This document shows positions 39,953 through 49,961 of a stretch of 64,000 nt of DNA, piece after piece. The notes beneath the pieces are model-generated. The model was not told where the DNA came from and did not search any database. It was given only the letters and a program-made list of their open reading frames with translations. The position numbers were made by a program, and so were the translations under genes. How positions within the stretch are numbered: position 1 is the stretch's first letter; every line of letters starts with the position of its first letter. Source of the DNA: Sthenelais limicola (taxonomy: Eukaryota > Annelida > Polychaeta > Phyllodocida > Sigalionidae); NCBI GenBank assembly GCA_942159475.1, contig OW804099.1, positions 12,836,162 to 12,900,161 of the forward strand, given 5' to 3'.

Positions 39953-40037
39953 AGCTCTTGACCAGTTCGCTTTGACTAAGCCTGGCCGGATTAGGAAATC
40001 CGTGGATTTTGTTGACTTGATTGGTTTTCTTGCAGAA

Positions 40038-42296
40038 ATGGCAGCAGCAGCTCCTGCAGCGGACGGCGGACCCCCGCCGGACTTTGGACGGACGGTTAAG
40101 CGACCAGTGCAGCCGGGCAGGCTGCTTGCCTCAGGGTCTACATTGGCAGATATGAAATTTGAGCGAGATTTCGCTTGAGTGATTCTGTCTGATGTGGCTT
40201 CTGATTCTGAAGATTACAGGACTAGCCGGGAGGATCGTGCAGCCTTCATGGACTACAGGTCCCCGGTTAGCGATGTTGAGTCAGATGAAGAAAGCTTGTT
40301 AAAAGCAACTCGTCTTCAGTTGTTGAGTTTGCAGAGAGATTTGGCTGCAGAAAAAAGAAAGAACCTCGAGTTTGTTGCAGAAGTGAAACAACTCGTGTTC
40401 CAGAATCGGGACATTCAGGAAACTCTGGATGTAGTAACGGAGAGGGATTCTGCATTTATCAAAAAATTGCAGGTGGAAAATGAAAAGTTGAAGTGTGAGA
40501 TTTCTCGAGTAGACGATCAGTCTCGTCTCCAGAATGTCTCTGAAGATCAGTCAGCTTCAACTCAGACTGACTTTATGGCATCCCCTATGTGGACTACTCT
40601 TCCGAGAACAAGCAGGGCATCTTCTGCAAATACTAGTAGAGCTGCTCCTGTGTGTTCTACTTTTGCTGATCCACAGGCTGGATTAGAGTCAGGAAGGGTT
40701 AGGATGGACTTCTTTGGGTCTCCAGTCGGCATGACTGAGGATACAACGAAGAGAGTGACATTCCGGGATCACAAGAGTTCGGGCATGTCAACTTCATCCC
40801 CTGCTAGTGGGTCGTTTAGTGAAAGACAGGGAACATCCCCTCAACCCGCTCAGAAAAGTTCCCAGAGCAGTTTCTCTGTAACAAGTAGGAGTTTCAGTAC
40901 TCAGACACCGTGTGATTCTGATGCTGTAAAGACTAATGATTTGTCTACCAGTACAGGTACACACACTGAGGAGACTCCTGAGGGAAAAGGAAAGAAGGGT
41001 GGTGGTGCAAGTAAAAAGAAAAAGGATAGCACTACTGGTACGGACGCTGATTTCGAAAGGGGTCAGGTGAAAGGATCTGTTTACAAACCAAAGATACAGG
41101 TTGTGGCTGGTTCTCCTGATGATCCGTCGGATCCCAGCGATTCATCTTCTTCCTCTTCCTCGTCCTCTGACTCGGAAACTCCTGCCCCTAGGAAGAAGAA
41201 GGAAAAGAAAACAAAGAGCGATAAGTCGCGGAAGGCCAGGGAGCGATCTCGGATCGCTAAGAAGGATCGATCCCTTGTCCAGGGATTAAGTTATGATGGA
41301 ACGGACGACTCGGAATTTGGCGAGTTTGAATATACTCAGGGTCCGGGTAAGAGCAAATACACCATGCGTCCGCCCGTCATAAAGATGTGGGACCAAAAGG
41401 ACCCTTGGCGTGTTTACCTGGCTGAGATGCGGGTAATGGCAGTTGCATGCAACTGGTCAGAAGAGGAGTTCCTGCTCCAGTTGCAGTGGGGATGCAAGCG
41501 GCAGTTGGCGGATATGGGTGATCTGCCTGCAGGCCTGACTCTTAAGGAATTCGTGGAACATATGGACGCGAATTTCGGCGAGGTTTCTCATATTAAAAGG
41601 CAAGCGGAATTTCGTGCTTGTCGCCAGACTCCTGGACAATCTGTCCGGCAGTATGGTAACGAGGTAGCCCGCAGGGCCAGATACGCCTTCGGTAAGAGGA
41701 TGAACAGTACCATAGTTAATATGGCTTTGCATACTTACCTGAAGGGGTTGATAGTCTGTGAGCAGGCCAATTGGGCTCGTCTAAAGGAACCCGTAGACCT
41801 TCAGGAGGCCATTCATTGGTCAGAAGTGTATGAGGGATGCCTTATGGACACAGAATCCAGTGTGGTAGTCCAAAAACTTGCCGCGCTGCCAGCTCCTGAA
41901 CCAGTACAGGAACGCGCTTTGGCTGTGAAGAAAAGAAGGTCTCGCCGCAAGTCCGGTGCTGCTGTAGCCCAGGTGTCTGAAACCCTGGATGATGGTGTTA
42001 CCTCCTCTGGTTCGGAGACACAGGACGTGACAACAGTCATCTGTCAGGCCTTGCAAGCCTATAGGGATTTCAGGAAGAATAAGCCTGGTGACAGCAAGGA
42101 CGGACAACCCTGGAAGAAATCATTTTCTGGGACATTCTCCGGACGGAGAAAGGATGGGCCCAAGAAATGCTACTTCTGTGGGGTGGAAGGACATATCTCT
42201 CCTGATTGTCCGACCATTAAGATTCTAAAAGGGGTTGCCGAGTCTACGAAGGTACCCGCCTCCGTGACTCCGGAAAACCCCGCACGGCCCTTATAG
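40038..42296 (+). CDS. Gag polyprotein with an internal in-frame TGA
   Basis: Gag forms the retrotransposon particle and binds its RNA. The first ATG in frame is 40038, in a good context (AGAAATGG). Codon 47 is TGA (40176-40178), after which the frame stays open to TAG 42294-42296. After the stop come a predicted coiled coil (about 40290-40515), Ser/Thr-rich and Ser/Asp-rich low-complexity stretches, basic K/R clusters, and a retrotransposon capsid-type domain (from PWRVYLAEM near 41403 to about 41700). A single CCHC zinc knuckle follows (C-x2-C-x4-H-x4-C, starting at 42168). The TGA could be a nonsense mutation in this copy, or a read-through codon; one copy cannot decide. The 3' end overlaps the pol frame. 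Confidence 0.85.
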
Positions 42297-45200
42297 GAAG
42301 CGATATAGGGGTCGTGGGGACGCCGCTTCACAGTACTATTGCTCGGACGAATTTGGCTAGTAGTATAGAAACTGGGGGTGTTGCTCAGGCACTTGTTAGT
42401 AAGGGGTTAGCTTTGACGCAAGGTCAGGCGCTCCCGGAAGCAAGAGATCCTAGGTCGTTGCCGGAAAAGAACACCTGTCCAGGTGAGGATATCTCCCCGG
42501 ACAGCCCGGATACTGGTTCTCTTGTGAGATGGGGACAAGACGGGTACCAAGCTGTTGAAGGTCAGATCGTTGTGGTTGGACAGAACCCCAACAGGTCGGC
42601 ACGGATACAGAAAGTTTCTGTACAGCAGCCAAAGACGCTGAGGATCACGGATAATTTGATTGTCCGTGAGAGATGGTATGCCCCAGTGGGGTTAGACAGT
42701 GAGAATGGGGATTTCTTGGTGGACCCTGGTGCTACTACTAGCCTGGTTACCAAGAGATTTTATGATTCTCTTACCTCCAAACCACCTTTGGTTCCGGTCC
42801 AAATGGTGTGTGCAATGGGGAATGGGCTGCCTATAACCACTCATGGGAGCGCGCTTTGTCCTTTGAAGATAGGAGATCGGACATACATGATTACATGTCT
42901 AGTAGTTTCCGGCTTGAAGGGCCCGGAAGATGGACTGATTGGGGCGGATTTTTATTACGTCCACAAATGTAATCTTGACTGGTCTGGATTGCTATTCCTT
43001 GAGAATCAAGCAGTATCTGTAATGTGTAAGCAATGGAAGCACATGAAGAGAAGTTTGAGTCGATCCACTGTTCAAGCTGTTGAAGTGAGAGAGTTTGTGG
43101 ACGGGGGAGAAGTCAGGTTGAAAGAACCTGTGGTCCTCCAACCCCGGTCCGTGACACTTGCTAAGCTAGACTTGGGTAGAGGCTCTGACACATCAGATGG
43201 ATTGATGTTCGAGCCTGATCAGGGATTGTTAAAAGACTTTGCCTTGGGAAGCCTTAATACATACGTATCGGGTGACGTTAATTCGTCCGTGGTAGCTTTT
43301 TCCAATCTGTCCGGTTCTACCGTTAGACTGAATTGTGACATGATAGTAGGGAGAGTTAGCATTGTGACTTTGGTGTCCGATGCTTCCCTACCTGACGAGG
43401 AAGAGAATGAAATGATTAGGACAGCTATCATTAATTCCATACAGGTGATGGACTCGCCTATTGTGGATGATGAACTGCTGGTTCCTGATATAGTTGTCCC
43501 TCCTTGTCCGGAAAATCCGTTAGAGAAGTTGGTGAATGAAACTCATCTGTCTGAAAAAGAAGAAAAAGAGTTAGTTAGGAAACTGCTCTACGATTACCAA
43601 GACTGTTTTTCCTTACCTGGCACCAAAGTTGGTTGCACTCACTTGGTCCGCCATGTGATTGACACTGGGGATGCAATCCCTGTAAAGCAAGCCTATCGCA
43701 GGTTGCCAGTGGCCAGGCGAGATGGAGCAGAGGCGGAAATCTGGAAGATGTATAAAGAAGGCAGAATAGAGCATAGTAATAGTCCGTGGGGAGCTCCCAT
43801 CGTGATGGTTGCTAAGAAAGATGGAACCCAGAGATTTTGTGTGGACTATCGCCAACTGAATTCTGTGACTAAGAAGGATAGTTTCCCTCTTCCCCGGATT
43901 GATGAATGTGTTGAAGCCTTGGGTGGGAACCAATGGTTTTGCACTTTAGACTTAGAGTCCGGATATTGGCAGGTTGCAATGGATGAGGAAAGTAAGCACA
44001 AAACTGCTTTTCTATCCAGTGTGGGTCTGTTCCAGTTTAAAGTTATGGCTTTTGGACTGTGTAACGCCCCTGCCACTTTCCAGCGCATGATGGATCGTAT
44101 GTTGGACGGATTGCGTTGGAAAGCTTGTTTAGTATACCTGGATGATGTGGTGGTCTTTGGAAAGACTGTCCAAGAATGTGCGGACAACCTGAAATTGGTA
44201 TTGGAACGCATTAGGGAATATGGGCTGAAGCTCAAACCTAAGAAATGCGAGTTCTTCCGAAAAGAGGTGAAGTATTTGGGTAGGATCGTTTCTGCCGCTG
44301 GAATCCGGGCGGATCCGGCTAAGATAGTTAAAGTACAGGAATGGCCTATCCCAAAGACTGCTAAAGAAGTAAGACAATTCCTTGGTTTTGCTTCCTATTA
44401 TAGGGAGTTTCAACCGAACTTTGGCGGAATTGTAGCTCCTCAGCAACAAATTGTGACGGATGCTGGGGTTGAGAAACGCTATAGTAAACCTATAGTGTGG
44501 ACCAAGAAGTGTGATGAAGCCTTTAAGACAGCTAAGACTTTATTGACTTCAGCACCAGTTCTTGGGTATCCTAGAAAGGAAGGTTATTTCATCTTGGATA
44601 CTGATGCCAGTGGCTTTGCAATGGCCGGAGTTTTGTCGCAGATGCAAGACGGCAAAGAAGTCGTATTGGGATACGCTAGTAATAGCTTCACCAAGCCACA
44701 GAAAAATTACTGTGCTACTAAACGTGAACTATTGGCATTGCTGTCCTACTTGAAAAAGTTCAGACATTATCTCCTTGGCAATCGTAATTTTTACGTAAGA
44801 ACTGACCACGCTTCCCTTAGGTGGCTCCTGAATTTTAAAGATCCAACGGATATGCTTGCTAGATGGTTAGCCACGATGCAAGAATATGGCTTGGAGCAGA
44901 GTATGATACTTCACCGGGCGGGCAAGAAACATACCAATGCGGACGGATTGTCTAGAATTCCTACCCGGAAATGTGGGAACCCTGGCTGTCCCGATTGTGC
45001 TGTCCATGATGCTGTAATCGTGGAAGCTGTGGCGGTTCTAGGCTCCTTGGAGGATGAAATCCGGGATGCTCAACAAGCAGATCCCTTACTGAAGAAAGTT
45101 ATGGCTGTTTTGGACGGATCCAGTCCGGTTCCCAGCAAGGAACAATTGTCTGGTGAGCCACAGGAATTCTGTACATACATCCGTAATAAAGATAATTTGG

Positions 45201-46894
45201 AGATGGTCCAGGGTGTTTTATGTCTGCGTTGGCTGCGTAAAAACACTGGACACACGTATGTCAGGAAGATAATTCCTGCCTCTATGAGGAAAAACATTTT
45301 CCGTTGTTTGCATGGCTCCCAATCGGAGGGCCATTATGGTGATTTCAAGACCAGCTGGAAGGCAAAAATGAAATATTTTTGGCCTGGAATGCGGTATGAC
45401 TTGAAAAGATGGCTTAGGGCTTGCCCTGAATGCAGCATGAGGAAATCTAGAGGCGGACGAGGTATTACACCTTTGAAAAAGGAAATCCATGGTGAACGAT
45501 GGAGTAGAATAGCGTTGGATATTATTGGTCCATTTAAGACTACCCCTAGAGGTAACAATTATGTGATGGTGATTACGGACCATTTCTCGAAATGGGCAGA
45601 AGCATTTCCTATGCCAGACCACACGGCAGAAAGATGTGCTGAAGTTCTGTTTAGAGAATGGGTTCTGAGATTCGGCTGTCCGGTTTCGTTGCAAACGGAC
45701 GGGGCGCCGGAATTCAGGTCTCGACTATTGCGGAATTTGTTGGACATGTTGGGGGTCGAGAAGCTAGTCACTCTTCCGTACAGGCCTCAGTCGAATGGTC
45801 AGGTGGAGCGTTTTAACAGAGTTCTTGTTGAGCAGCTCTCTTGCCTGACTAACTACTCGGATTCGAATTGGGACTTGCTCGCTCCGTGTATAGCGCATGC
45901 TTACAGGGGTACGGTGCATGCCAGTACTTTGTGTACGCCCAATTCAGTAGTTTTTGGGACTGAGCTTGTGACTCCTGTGGATTTAATCCATGGAGTTGAA
46001 CCCGGAGGGCTGGATTTTCCTTGTCGGATGTCATACGTGGAGAACTTGAGACAGTCATTGAGAACCGGACACCAGTTTGTCAGAGAAAATCTGGGCGTTG
46101 CTGCAGTGCACCAAAAGAAAGACTTTGACAGGCGGGCTCGTCCTAGGCGCTTTGAGGAAGGGGCTATTGTGTATAGGTACTCTCCCCCTAAGGCTAATAA
46201 GAAATACGGTCCCAAATGGGATGGGCCTTTCAAAGTGCGTAGATTCATAGGGGGTACTACCTATGAACTAGAGACAACTGAGGGAATCGTCAGATATCAT
46301 GTTGATTATCTGAAACCCGCCTTTGATGAGGACGGACCGATTCAGGCTGTAAATTTACATAAGGCACCTGAATTCCGTAAGTTAGAGAAGGCTGGGCGCG
46401 AGATCCTGAAGTTTGAAGGCGGAAAAGTTCTAGCTGGTGCTGAATGTCCGGAGAGGAAAAAGAAGGAGAAAGTTACCATTGGGGTGAAACCCAGAGGTAG
46501 GACTAAGAAAATTAAAACAGCTGGAGCGAAACTTCCTCCTTCCAACGAGAAACAGACAGTAGATGATGGTCCTGCTGTTGTCCGGGTTGGTAGGAAGAAG
46601 TCTCAGAATAAGAAAAAGAAATTAAAAATTTCTCCGGTTGTGCTACCACTTAAGAGAAGAGGCAGACCCAATAAAGCTAAGACGGATACAGTTGTGAAAA
46701 AGCAATCTGTTCCTCTGGCTTTGGCGGACTCTGCTAAGCCCTTGAAAAGAGGGAGGGGGAGGCCAAGGAAAAATTTGGACATTGTTCAAAATGCTCCTAT
46801 TTCTCCTGTGAAGAAGACGGACAGTGTTCCTCCAGTAGTTGCAAGGGCTAAGCGCACGCGTAAAGCTCCATCAAGATTGCAATATGGAACTTAG
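42221..46894 (+). CDS. Pol polyprotein: protease, reverse transcriptase, RNase H, integrase
   Basis: The frame is open from 42221 (after TAA 42218-42220) to 46894. It is best read as a -1 frameshift product of gag, as no ATG opens it. Counting from 42314: protease with VDPGATTS near residue 136 (D-P-G-A in place of the usual D-T/S-G-A), RT with FCVDYRQLN near 508 and YLDD at 608-611, and RNase H with ILDTDASG near 760, TKRELLAL, RTDHASLRW and NADGLSR. The integrase has an H-H-C-C zinc finger near 1000-1043, DDE residues in ALDIIGPF, QTDGAPEF and GQVERFN, and a GPY/F-type block (KYGPKWDGPFKV). A basic tail of about 170 residues follows, with AT-hook-like GRP cores (KRRGRPNK, KRGRGRPRK). No chromodomain is seen. 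The frame is intact. Confidence 0.95.
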   Translation, partial: DSKRGCRVYEGTRLRDSGKPRTALIGSDIGVVGTPLHSTIARTNLASSIETGGVAQALVSKGLALTQGQALPEARDPRSLPEKNTCPGEDISPDSPDTGSLVRWGQDGYQAVEGQIVVVGQNPNRSARIQKVSVQQPKTLRITDNLIVRERWYAPVGLDSENGDFLVDPGATTSLVTKRFYDSLTSKPPLVPVQMVCAMGNGLPITTHGSALCPLKIGDRTYMITCLVVSGLKGPEDGLIGADFYYVHKCNLDWSGLLFLENQAVSVMCKQWKHMKRSLSRSTVQAVEVREFVDGGEVRLKEPVVLQPRSVTLAKLDLGRGSDTSDGLMFEPDQGLLKDFALGSLNTYVSGDVNSSVVAFSNLSGSTVRLNCDMIVGRVSIVTLVSDASLPDEEENEMIRTAIINSIQVMDSPIVDDELLVPDIVVPPCPENPLEKLVNETHLSEKEEKELVRKLLYDYQDCFSLPGTKVGCTHLVRHVIDTGDAIPVKQAYRRLPVARRDGAEAEIWKMYKEGRIEHSNSPWGAPIVMVAKKDGTQRFCVDYRQLNSVTKKDSFPLPRIDECVEALGGNQWFCTLDLESGYWQVAMDEESKHKTAFLSSVGLFQFKVMAFGLCNAPATFQRMMDRMLDGLRWKACLVYLDDVVVFGKTVQECADNLKLVLERIREYGLKLKPKKCEFFRKEVKYLGRIVSAAGIRADPAKIVKVQEWPIPKTAKEVRQFLGFASYYREFQPNFGGIVAPQQQIVTDAGVEKRYSKPIVWTKKCDEAFKTAKTLLTSAPVLGYPRKEGYFILDTDASGFAMAGVLSQMQDGKEVVLGYASNSFTKPQKNYCATKRELLALLSYLKKFRHYLLGNRNFYVRTDHASLRWLLNFKDPTDMLARWLATMQEYGLEQSMILHRAGKKHTNADGLSRIPTRKCGNPGCPDCAVHDAVIVEAVAVLGSLEDEIRDAQQADPLLKKVMAVLDGSSPVPSKEQLSGEPQEFCTYIRNKDNLEMVQGVLCLRWLRKNTGHTYVRKIIPASMRKNIFRCLHGSQSEGHYGDFKTSWKAKMKYFWPGMRYDLKRWLRACPECSMRKSRGGRGITPLKKEIHGERWSRIALDIIGPFKTTPRGNNYVMVITDHFSKWAEAFPMPDHTAERCAEVLFREWVLRFGCPVSLQTDGAPEFRSRLLRNLLDMLGVEKLVTLPYRPQSNGQVERFNRVLVEQLSCLTNYSDSNWDLLAPCIAHAYRGTVHASTLCTPNSVVFGTELVTPVDLIHGVEPGGLDFPCRMSYVENLRQSLRTGHQFVRENLGVAAVHQKKDFDRRARPRRFEEGAIVYRYSPPKANKKYGPKWDGPFKVRRFIGGTTYELETTEGIVRYHVDYLKPAFDEDGPIQAVNLHKAPEFRKLEKAGREILKFEGGKVLAGAECPERKKKEKVTIGVKPRGRTKKIKTAGAKLPPSNEKQTVDDGPAVVRVGRKKSQNKKKKLKISPVVLPLKRRGRPNKAKTDTVVKKQSVPLALADSAKPLKRGRGRPRKNLDIVQNAPISPVKKTDSVPPVVARAKRTRKAPSRLQYGT
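42275..42281 (+). promoter_or_regulatory. Candidate -1 ribosomal frameshift site
   Basis: In the gag frame the heptamer reads A_AAC_CCC, an exact X_XXY_YYZ pattern. It lies inside the gag-pol overlap: the pol frame is open from 42221, and gag stops at 42296. Pol lies in the -1 frame relative to gag. I did not identify a downstream pseudoknot. Confidence 0.6.
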
Positions 46895-48100
46895 GCTTTA
46901 AAGTACAGGTGGAGCTTTCCTGATGGTTCCACGAAAGTTATACACAACGAGAAGTCGGTGGCTGATATATCGGATAAGTCATGCTGCCCTTTCACGACAT
47001 TTGGGAAATTCTTTATTGAATTGATTGAGTGGCTGGGAAAGAACCATCCAGTCCGTAGAGCTTGTTAGAAACTGCACTGAGAAATGGCTTAGCTTGGGAG
47101 AACCCTTGAGTTCTAGCTGAACTAAGACTCCCCGGAAGCTTGAATCAGCTCAGAAATTGGGTTGAAATTGCTATTAAAATCGGCTAAGTGGACAGTGGGC
47201 TTTATGGACAATGTATCCGCATTTGTCTCCACGGAAGACCAGAGTAGGCTGCATACTTAAACATCTTTGTACGCCCTACAGTAGAGAACTAGAAATAGCT
47301 TTGTAACTGGCGGGAAACGGTGGCGCTGAGAGAGGTGGTGGTTTTGAGAACTATGGTTACCACGCTGGCCGTGGGAGCTGTGTTGCACCCTTTCACTCTG
47401 CTTCCGGATTCAGCCACAACAACAGCTAGCCTGCATATCGCCGACAGTGTTCCCTTGGAAAGAAGTGAGTTGAACTGGGTTAAAACTTGCTTGTCATATA
47501 CTGTGTTGGTATCAATGTGAAAATTGAGAGTTGTCTGCTACTAGACCCGATATGTTGGAGTTTGTAAAACGTTTTGATTGTGCATGATGGAAGGAGAAAG
47601 TTCGGTGAAATGTTTGAGACGTCAGCCATGACACCGGCGCTTTTTGAATGAATGGCGTATGAATGGGGGTGAAGCTATAGTGTTATGCGAGGCTCTATAC
47701 ACCACCAGTAACTGGTTGTTGCTAACCTATGGGGTTCTTTAAAAGAATTCACCTTGAGAATTTGCTTTTTGGGTAACTTCTAGAAAGAAGTTAGTCTGTG
47801 ATATCTGGAATTTCGCTATTTATTTGACTAGACCTGTACTGTCTGTATGTAATACGACAGAGAGGGTTTTTGTTATTTTGCTGTGATATTTGCTTTTCTG
47901 TTTCCTTCCTACCACCTATATGTAATATAAGGAGTAGACGGAATGGTATTGTGATATATTGCATTGTTTTTGCTGTTTGTACTTGTAAACACTTTTTGTG
48001 TGGGGTTAATTCCATCAGAGTCTGAGTGTTTTCCTTTTTCTTCTAGGAGAGAGAGAATTTTTAGTAAGACTGCCCTGAAGAATTTGAGACTAGCTACGTC
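46895..48100 (+). other. Non-coding region between pol and the third coding region, with a splice acceptor
   Basis: Only short frames occur here. Near its end a pyrimidine tract (TTTTCCTTTTTCTTCTAG, AG at 48045-48046) forms a strong 3' splice site 54 bases before the ATG at 48101. This suggests that the downstream region is expressed from a spliced subgenomic RNA, as env genes are. The matching donor was not identified. Confidence 0.55.
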
Positions 48101-48814
48101 ATGGATGTGGACGGGTCCTCCGATCCGGAGACTTACGGAATGACTGAGGCAGAGGAGAGACGTCTCTTGGACGGCGCTGGGGATTTACTGGAGCTAAATC
48201 CGGCCAATGCGGACGAAGCTCAGCGTGCCCGGGCTGTTCAAGCTGAGGCTACTGCCAAAGATGAAGCCATAGACACTCGCCCCCTTGGTAGGGAGATGAC
48301 GCCTCTCCGTGATAATCAGGTTTTGGGAGAAGATTCCGGACAAGATGATCTGGGCAAGCCTACTCCTGTCCCTAGGCGACGTAGTCTGCGCAAGTCCGTG
48401 TCTCCGCGGAAGTCCGCCAAGTCCGTGGGCAAGGAGAATGCAGAGAAACGTCGTTCCTCTCCATCCCCTGTTCCACGTCGCCGTTCTAGTCGCGGAAGAA
48501 GTCCTGGGTTCCGTCATACCACCAGCGGCCCCATGACAGTCTCCAAAGATGGAGAAGATACCTCGGCTAGTGCTTCTAAGCAGGGAGAAAAGAAAAGATG
48601 TAGAATCAAGAAAAGGCATTATCATCGCGCATCGACTTTGGCAACCAGGCCATCGCTGTCCGTTTTTGGTCTGTCGGTATGTACCTTTCAATCTGGGAGG
48701 GATTCGGGCGTTTTCCACCAGGGAAAGGCTGTTTCGCCACCTATGCGAGGAGCATGCCCCATTCATGTGGGTGTGGATCTGTCCATCCTCCTGTTGTGCT
48801 CAAGTCTTGGATAG
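48101..48814 (+). CDS. Third coding region of the Gypsy element, first part (acidic then basic, Ser/Arg-rich)
   Basis: The frame has 237 codons from ATG 48101. The N-terminus is acidic (MDVDGSSDPE, TEAEERRLLDGA). It is followed by a strongly basic Ser/Pro/Arg-rich stretch containing VPRRRSLRKS and VPRRRSSRGRS, which could bind nucleic acid or act as a nuclear localisation signal. Coding character fades after about 48600, where the +1 frame (48549-49961) takes over, so the two frames probably form one gene broken by a one-base indel near 48590-48640, or joined by frameshifting. I do not recognise the family. There is no signal peptide, fusion peptide or membrane anchor, so it is not an envelope. 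Confidence 0.6.
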   Translation: MDVDGSSDPETYGMTEAEERRLLDGAGDLLELNPANADEAQRARAVQAEATAKDEAIDTRPLGREMTPLRDNQVLGEDSGQDDLGKPTPVPRRRSLRKSVSPRKSAKSVGKENAEKRRSSPSPVPRRRSSRGRSPGFRHTTSGPMTVSKDGEDTSASASKQGEKKRCRIKKRHYHRASTLATRPSLSVFGLSVCTFQSGRDSGVFHQGKAVSPPMRGACPIHVGVDLSILLLCSSLG

Positions 48815-49961
48815 GAGGGTGGAGCTTATTCAGCACCTCATGAATGGGGAAGCGGTGCAGCACCACTTGACCAGAAGTGAAGCACGTGAAAAGGCCATGA
48901 AGGTGATGCCCTCTGTGCGTCCCAACCACGCTTTCCAGAAAATGGCTTATATGGCTGGACAGCATTTACGTATCATGAGGCGCACCACCACTACCAAAAA
49001 GATTCCAAAGAAGGGCAAGTCTGACAGAGACCAGTCAGTTCTGGGTCGATCTTACTCCTCTTCCAGAGCTGTGGCTTCCGCGGGAAGTAGTAAGTCTGTT
49101 GCTACGGACGCGGACGGGTCCTCGACTTGTTCTTCCCGCCGGAAGAGAGACAGATCTCACTCTCTGGATAAGAATGTAGTGGAAACAGCACCACTCTCTA
49201 AAAGTGCTTGTCGCCGTGCCAGAGAATGGTCCAGTGAGATTTTGAAGAACATTCCTTCTGAGGAAGAGAACCGGACATTGATTGAGCGAGCCAAAACAGT
49301 AGTCGATGGAGCTCTGAGTGAAGTTGCGTCCGCCGCTGACAAAGTCACTTCGGTGGTTGACTCGGCCAAGAAAGATCTGGTTGCCCTGTTGGATGAGGTA
49401 ACTCAACCCTTGTTGGTTCTGTCGGACATCAAGGCCTCAGTGGAGAATTTGAGCGAGATGAGGGAGGACACCAAAAATCAAGATGGTGTCGTCACTGGGC
49501 TAAGGAAGTCCCTTGCCTCTGGTGATGCCAGAATCCGCCACCTTGAGGAAGAAAACTTACGGCTTCGCTCTATGTTGGACCAGGAATCATCCTCTCCATC
49601 GGAGTCCGTGTGTCTTCCGCCTTCCCAAGCAGCGCCTGTCGTCTTACCTCCTGCTGCTCCTGCATCTGCAGCACAAGTTCCTGCCATGCCATTGGATGCC
49701 GGACAACTGCCTCAACTGCTGATGCTCAGCAATTTGCTGAGATCCCTTCAGCAAACTCCTGTGTCAGTTCCTCCTCCCCAGACCGCTGTGGTCCCTCCTG
49801 TCCGGACCCCGGGGCGTGATACTCAGGACCCCGGATTATACACCATTCCTAACTGGCTGTTTAGTCCGACCACTTTGACCAACCCGGACAACATTCCAGC
49901 TAACACGGGAAACCCAGAACAGTTGAGCAATGAGACGGATGGAGACGCTCCAATGGAATGA
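48549..49961 (+). CDS. Third coding region of the Gypsy element, second part (zinc-finger-like, coiled coil, Pro-rich)
   Basis: The frame is open from 48537 and the first ATG is 48549 (470 codons to 49961). Two Cys/His clusters, RCPFLVCRYV...LFRHLCEEH and WICPSSCC...LIQHLMNG..QHH, resemble C2H2-type zinc fingers. A helical region follows, with a heptad-like coiled coil (IRHLEEENLRLRSMLDQE, about 49530-49590), then a Pro/Ala/Gln-rich C-terminus with LPQLLMLSNLLRSLQQ. The beginning is probably supplied by the overlapping frame at 48101. The function is unknown. It might be an RNA- or DNA-binding accessory protein, but the sequence alone does not show this. Confidence 0.6.
   Translation: MEKIPRLVLLSREKRKDVESRKGIIIAHRLWQPGHRCPFLVCRYVPFNLGGIRAFSTRERLFRHLCEEHAPFMWVWICPSSCCAQVLDRRVELIQHLMNGEAVQHHLTRSEAREKAMKVMPSVRPNHAFQKMAYMAGQHLRIMRRTTTTKKIPKKGKSDRDQSVLGRSYSSSRAVASAGSSKSVATDADGSSTCSSRRKRDRSHSLDKNVVETAPLSKSACRRAREWSSEILKNIPSEEENRTLIERAKTVVDGALSEVASAADKVTSVVDSAKKDLVALLDEVTQPLLVLSDIKASVENLSEMREDTKNQDGVVTGLRKSLASGDARIRHLEEENLRLRSMLDQESSSPSESVCLPPSQAAPVVLPPAAPASAAQVPAMPLDAGQLPQLLMLSNLLRSLQQTPVSVPPPQTAVVPPVRTPGRDTQDPGLYTIPNWLFSPTTLTNPDNIPANTGNPEQLSNETDGDAPME

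Noticed and set aside
39972..40037. Gag start upstream of 40038
   Set aside because: The frame is open here but begins with TTG. The first ATG, in good context, is at 40038.
48677..48721. 45-bp intron in the third coding region (GTATGT...CACCAG)
   Set aside because: Removing 45 bases would not change the frame, so it does not explain the overlap, and it is very short.
48101..49961. Envelope gene
   Set aside because: No signal peptide, cleavage site, fusion peptide or transmembrane anchor is visible. The Cys/His clusters and low-complexity regions point elsewhere.
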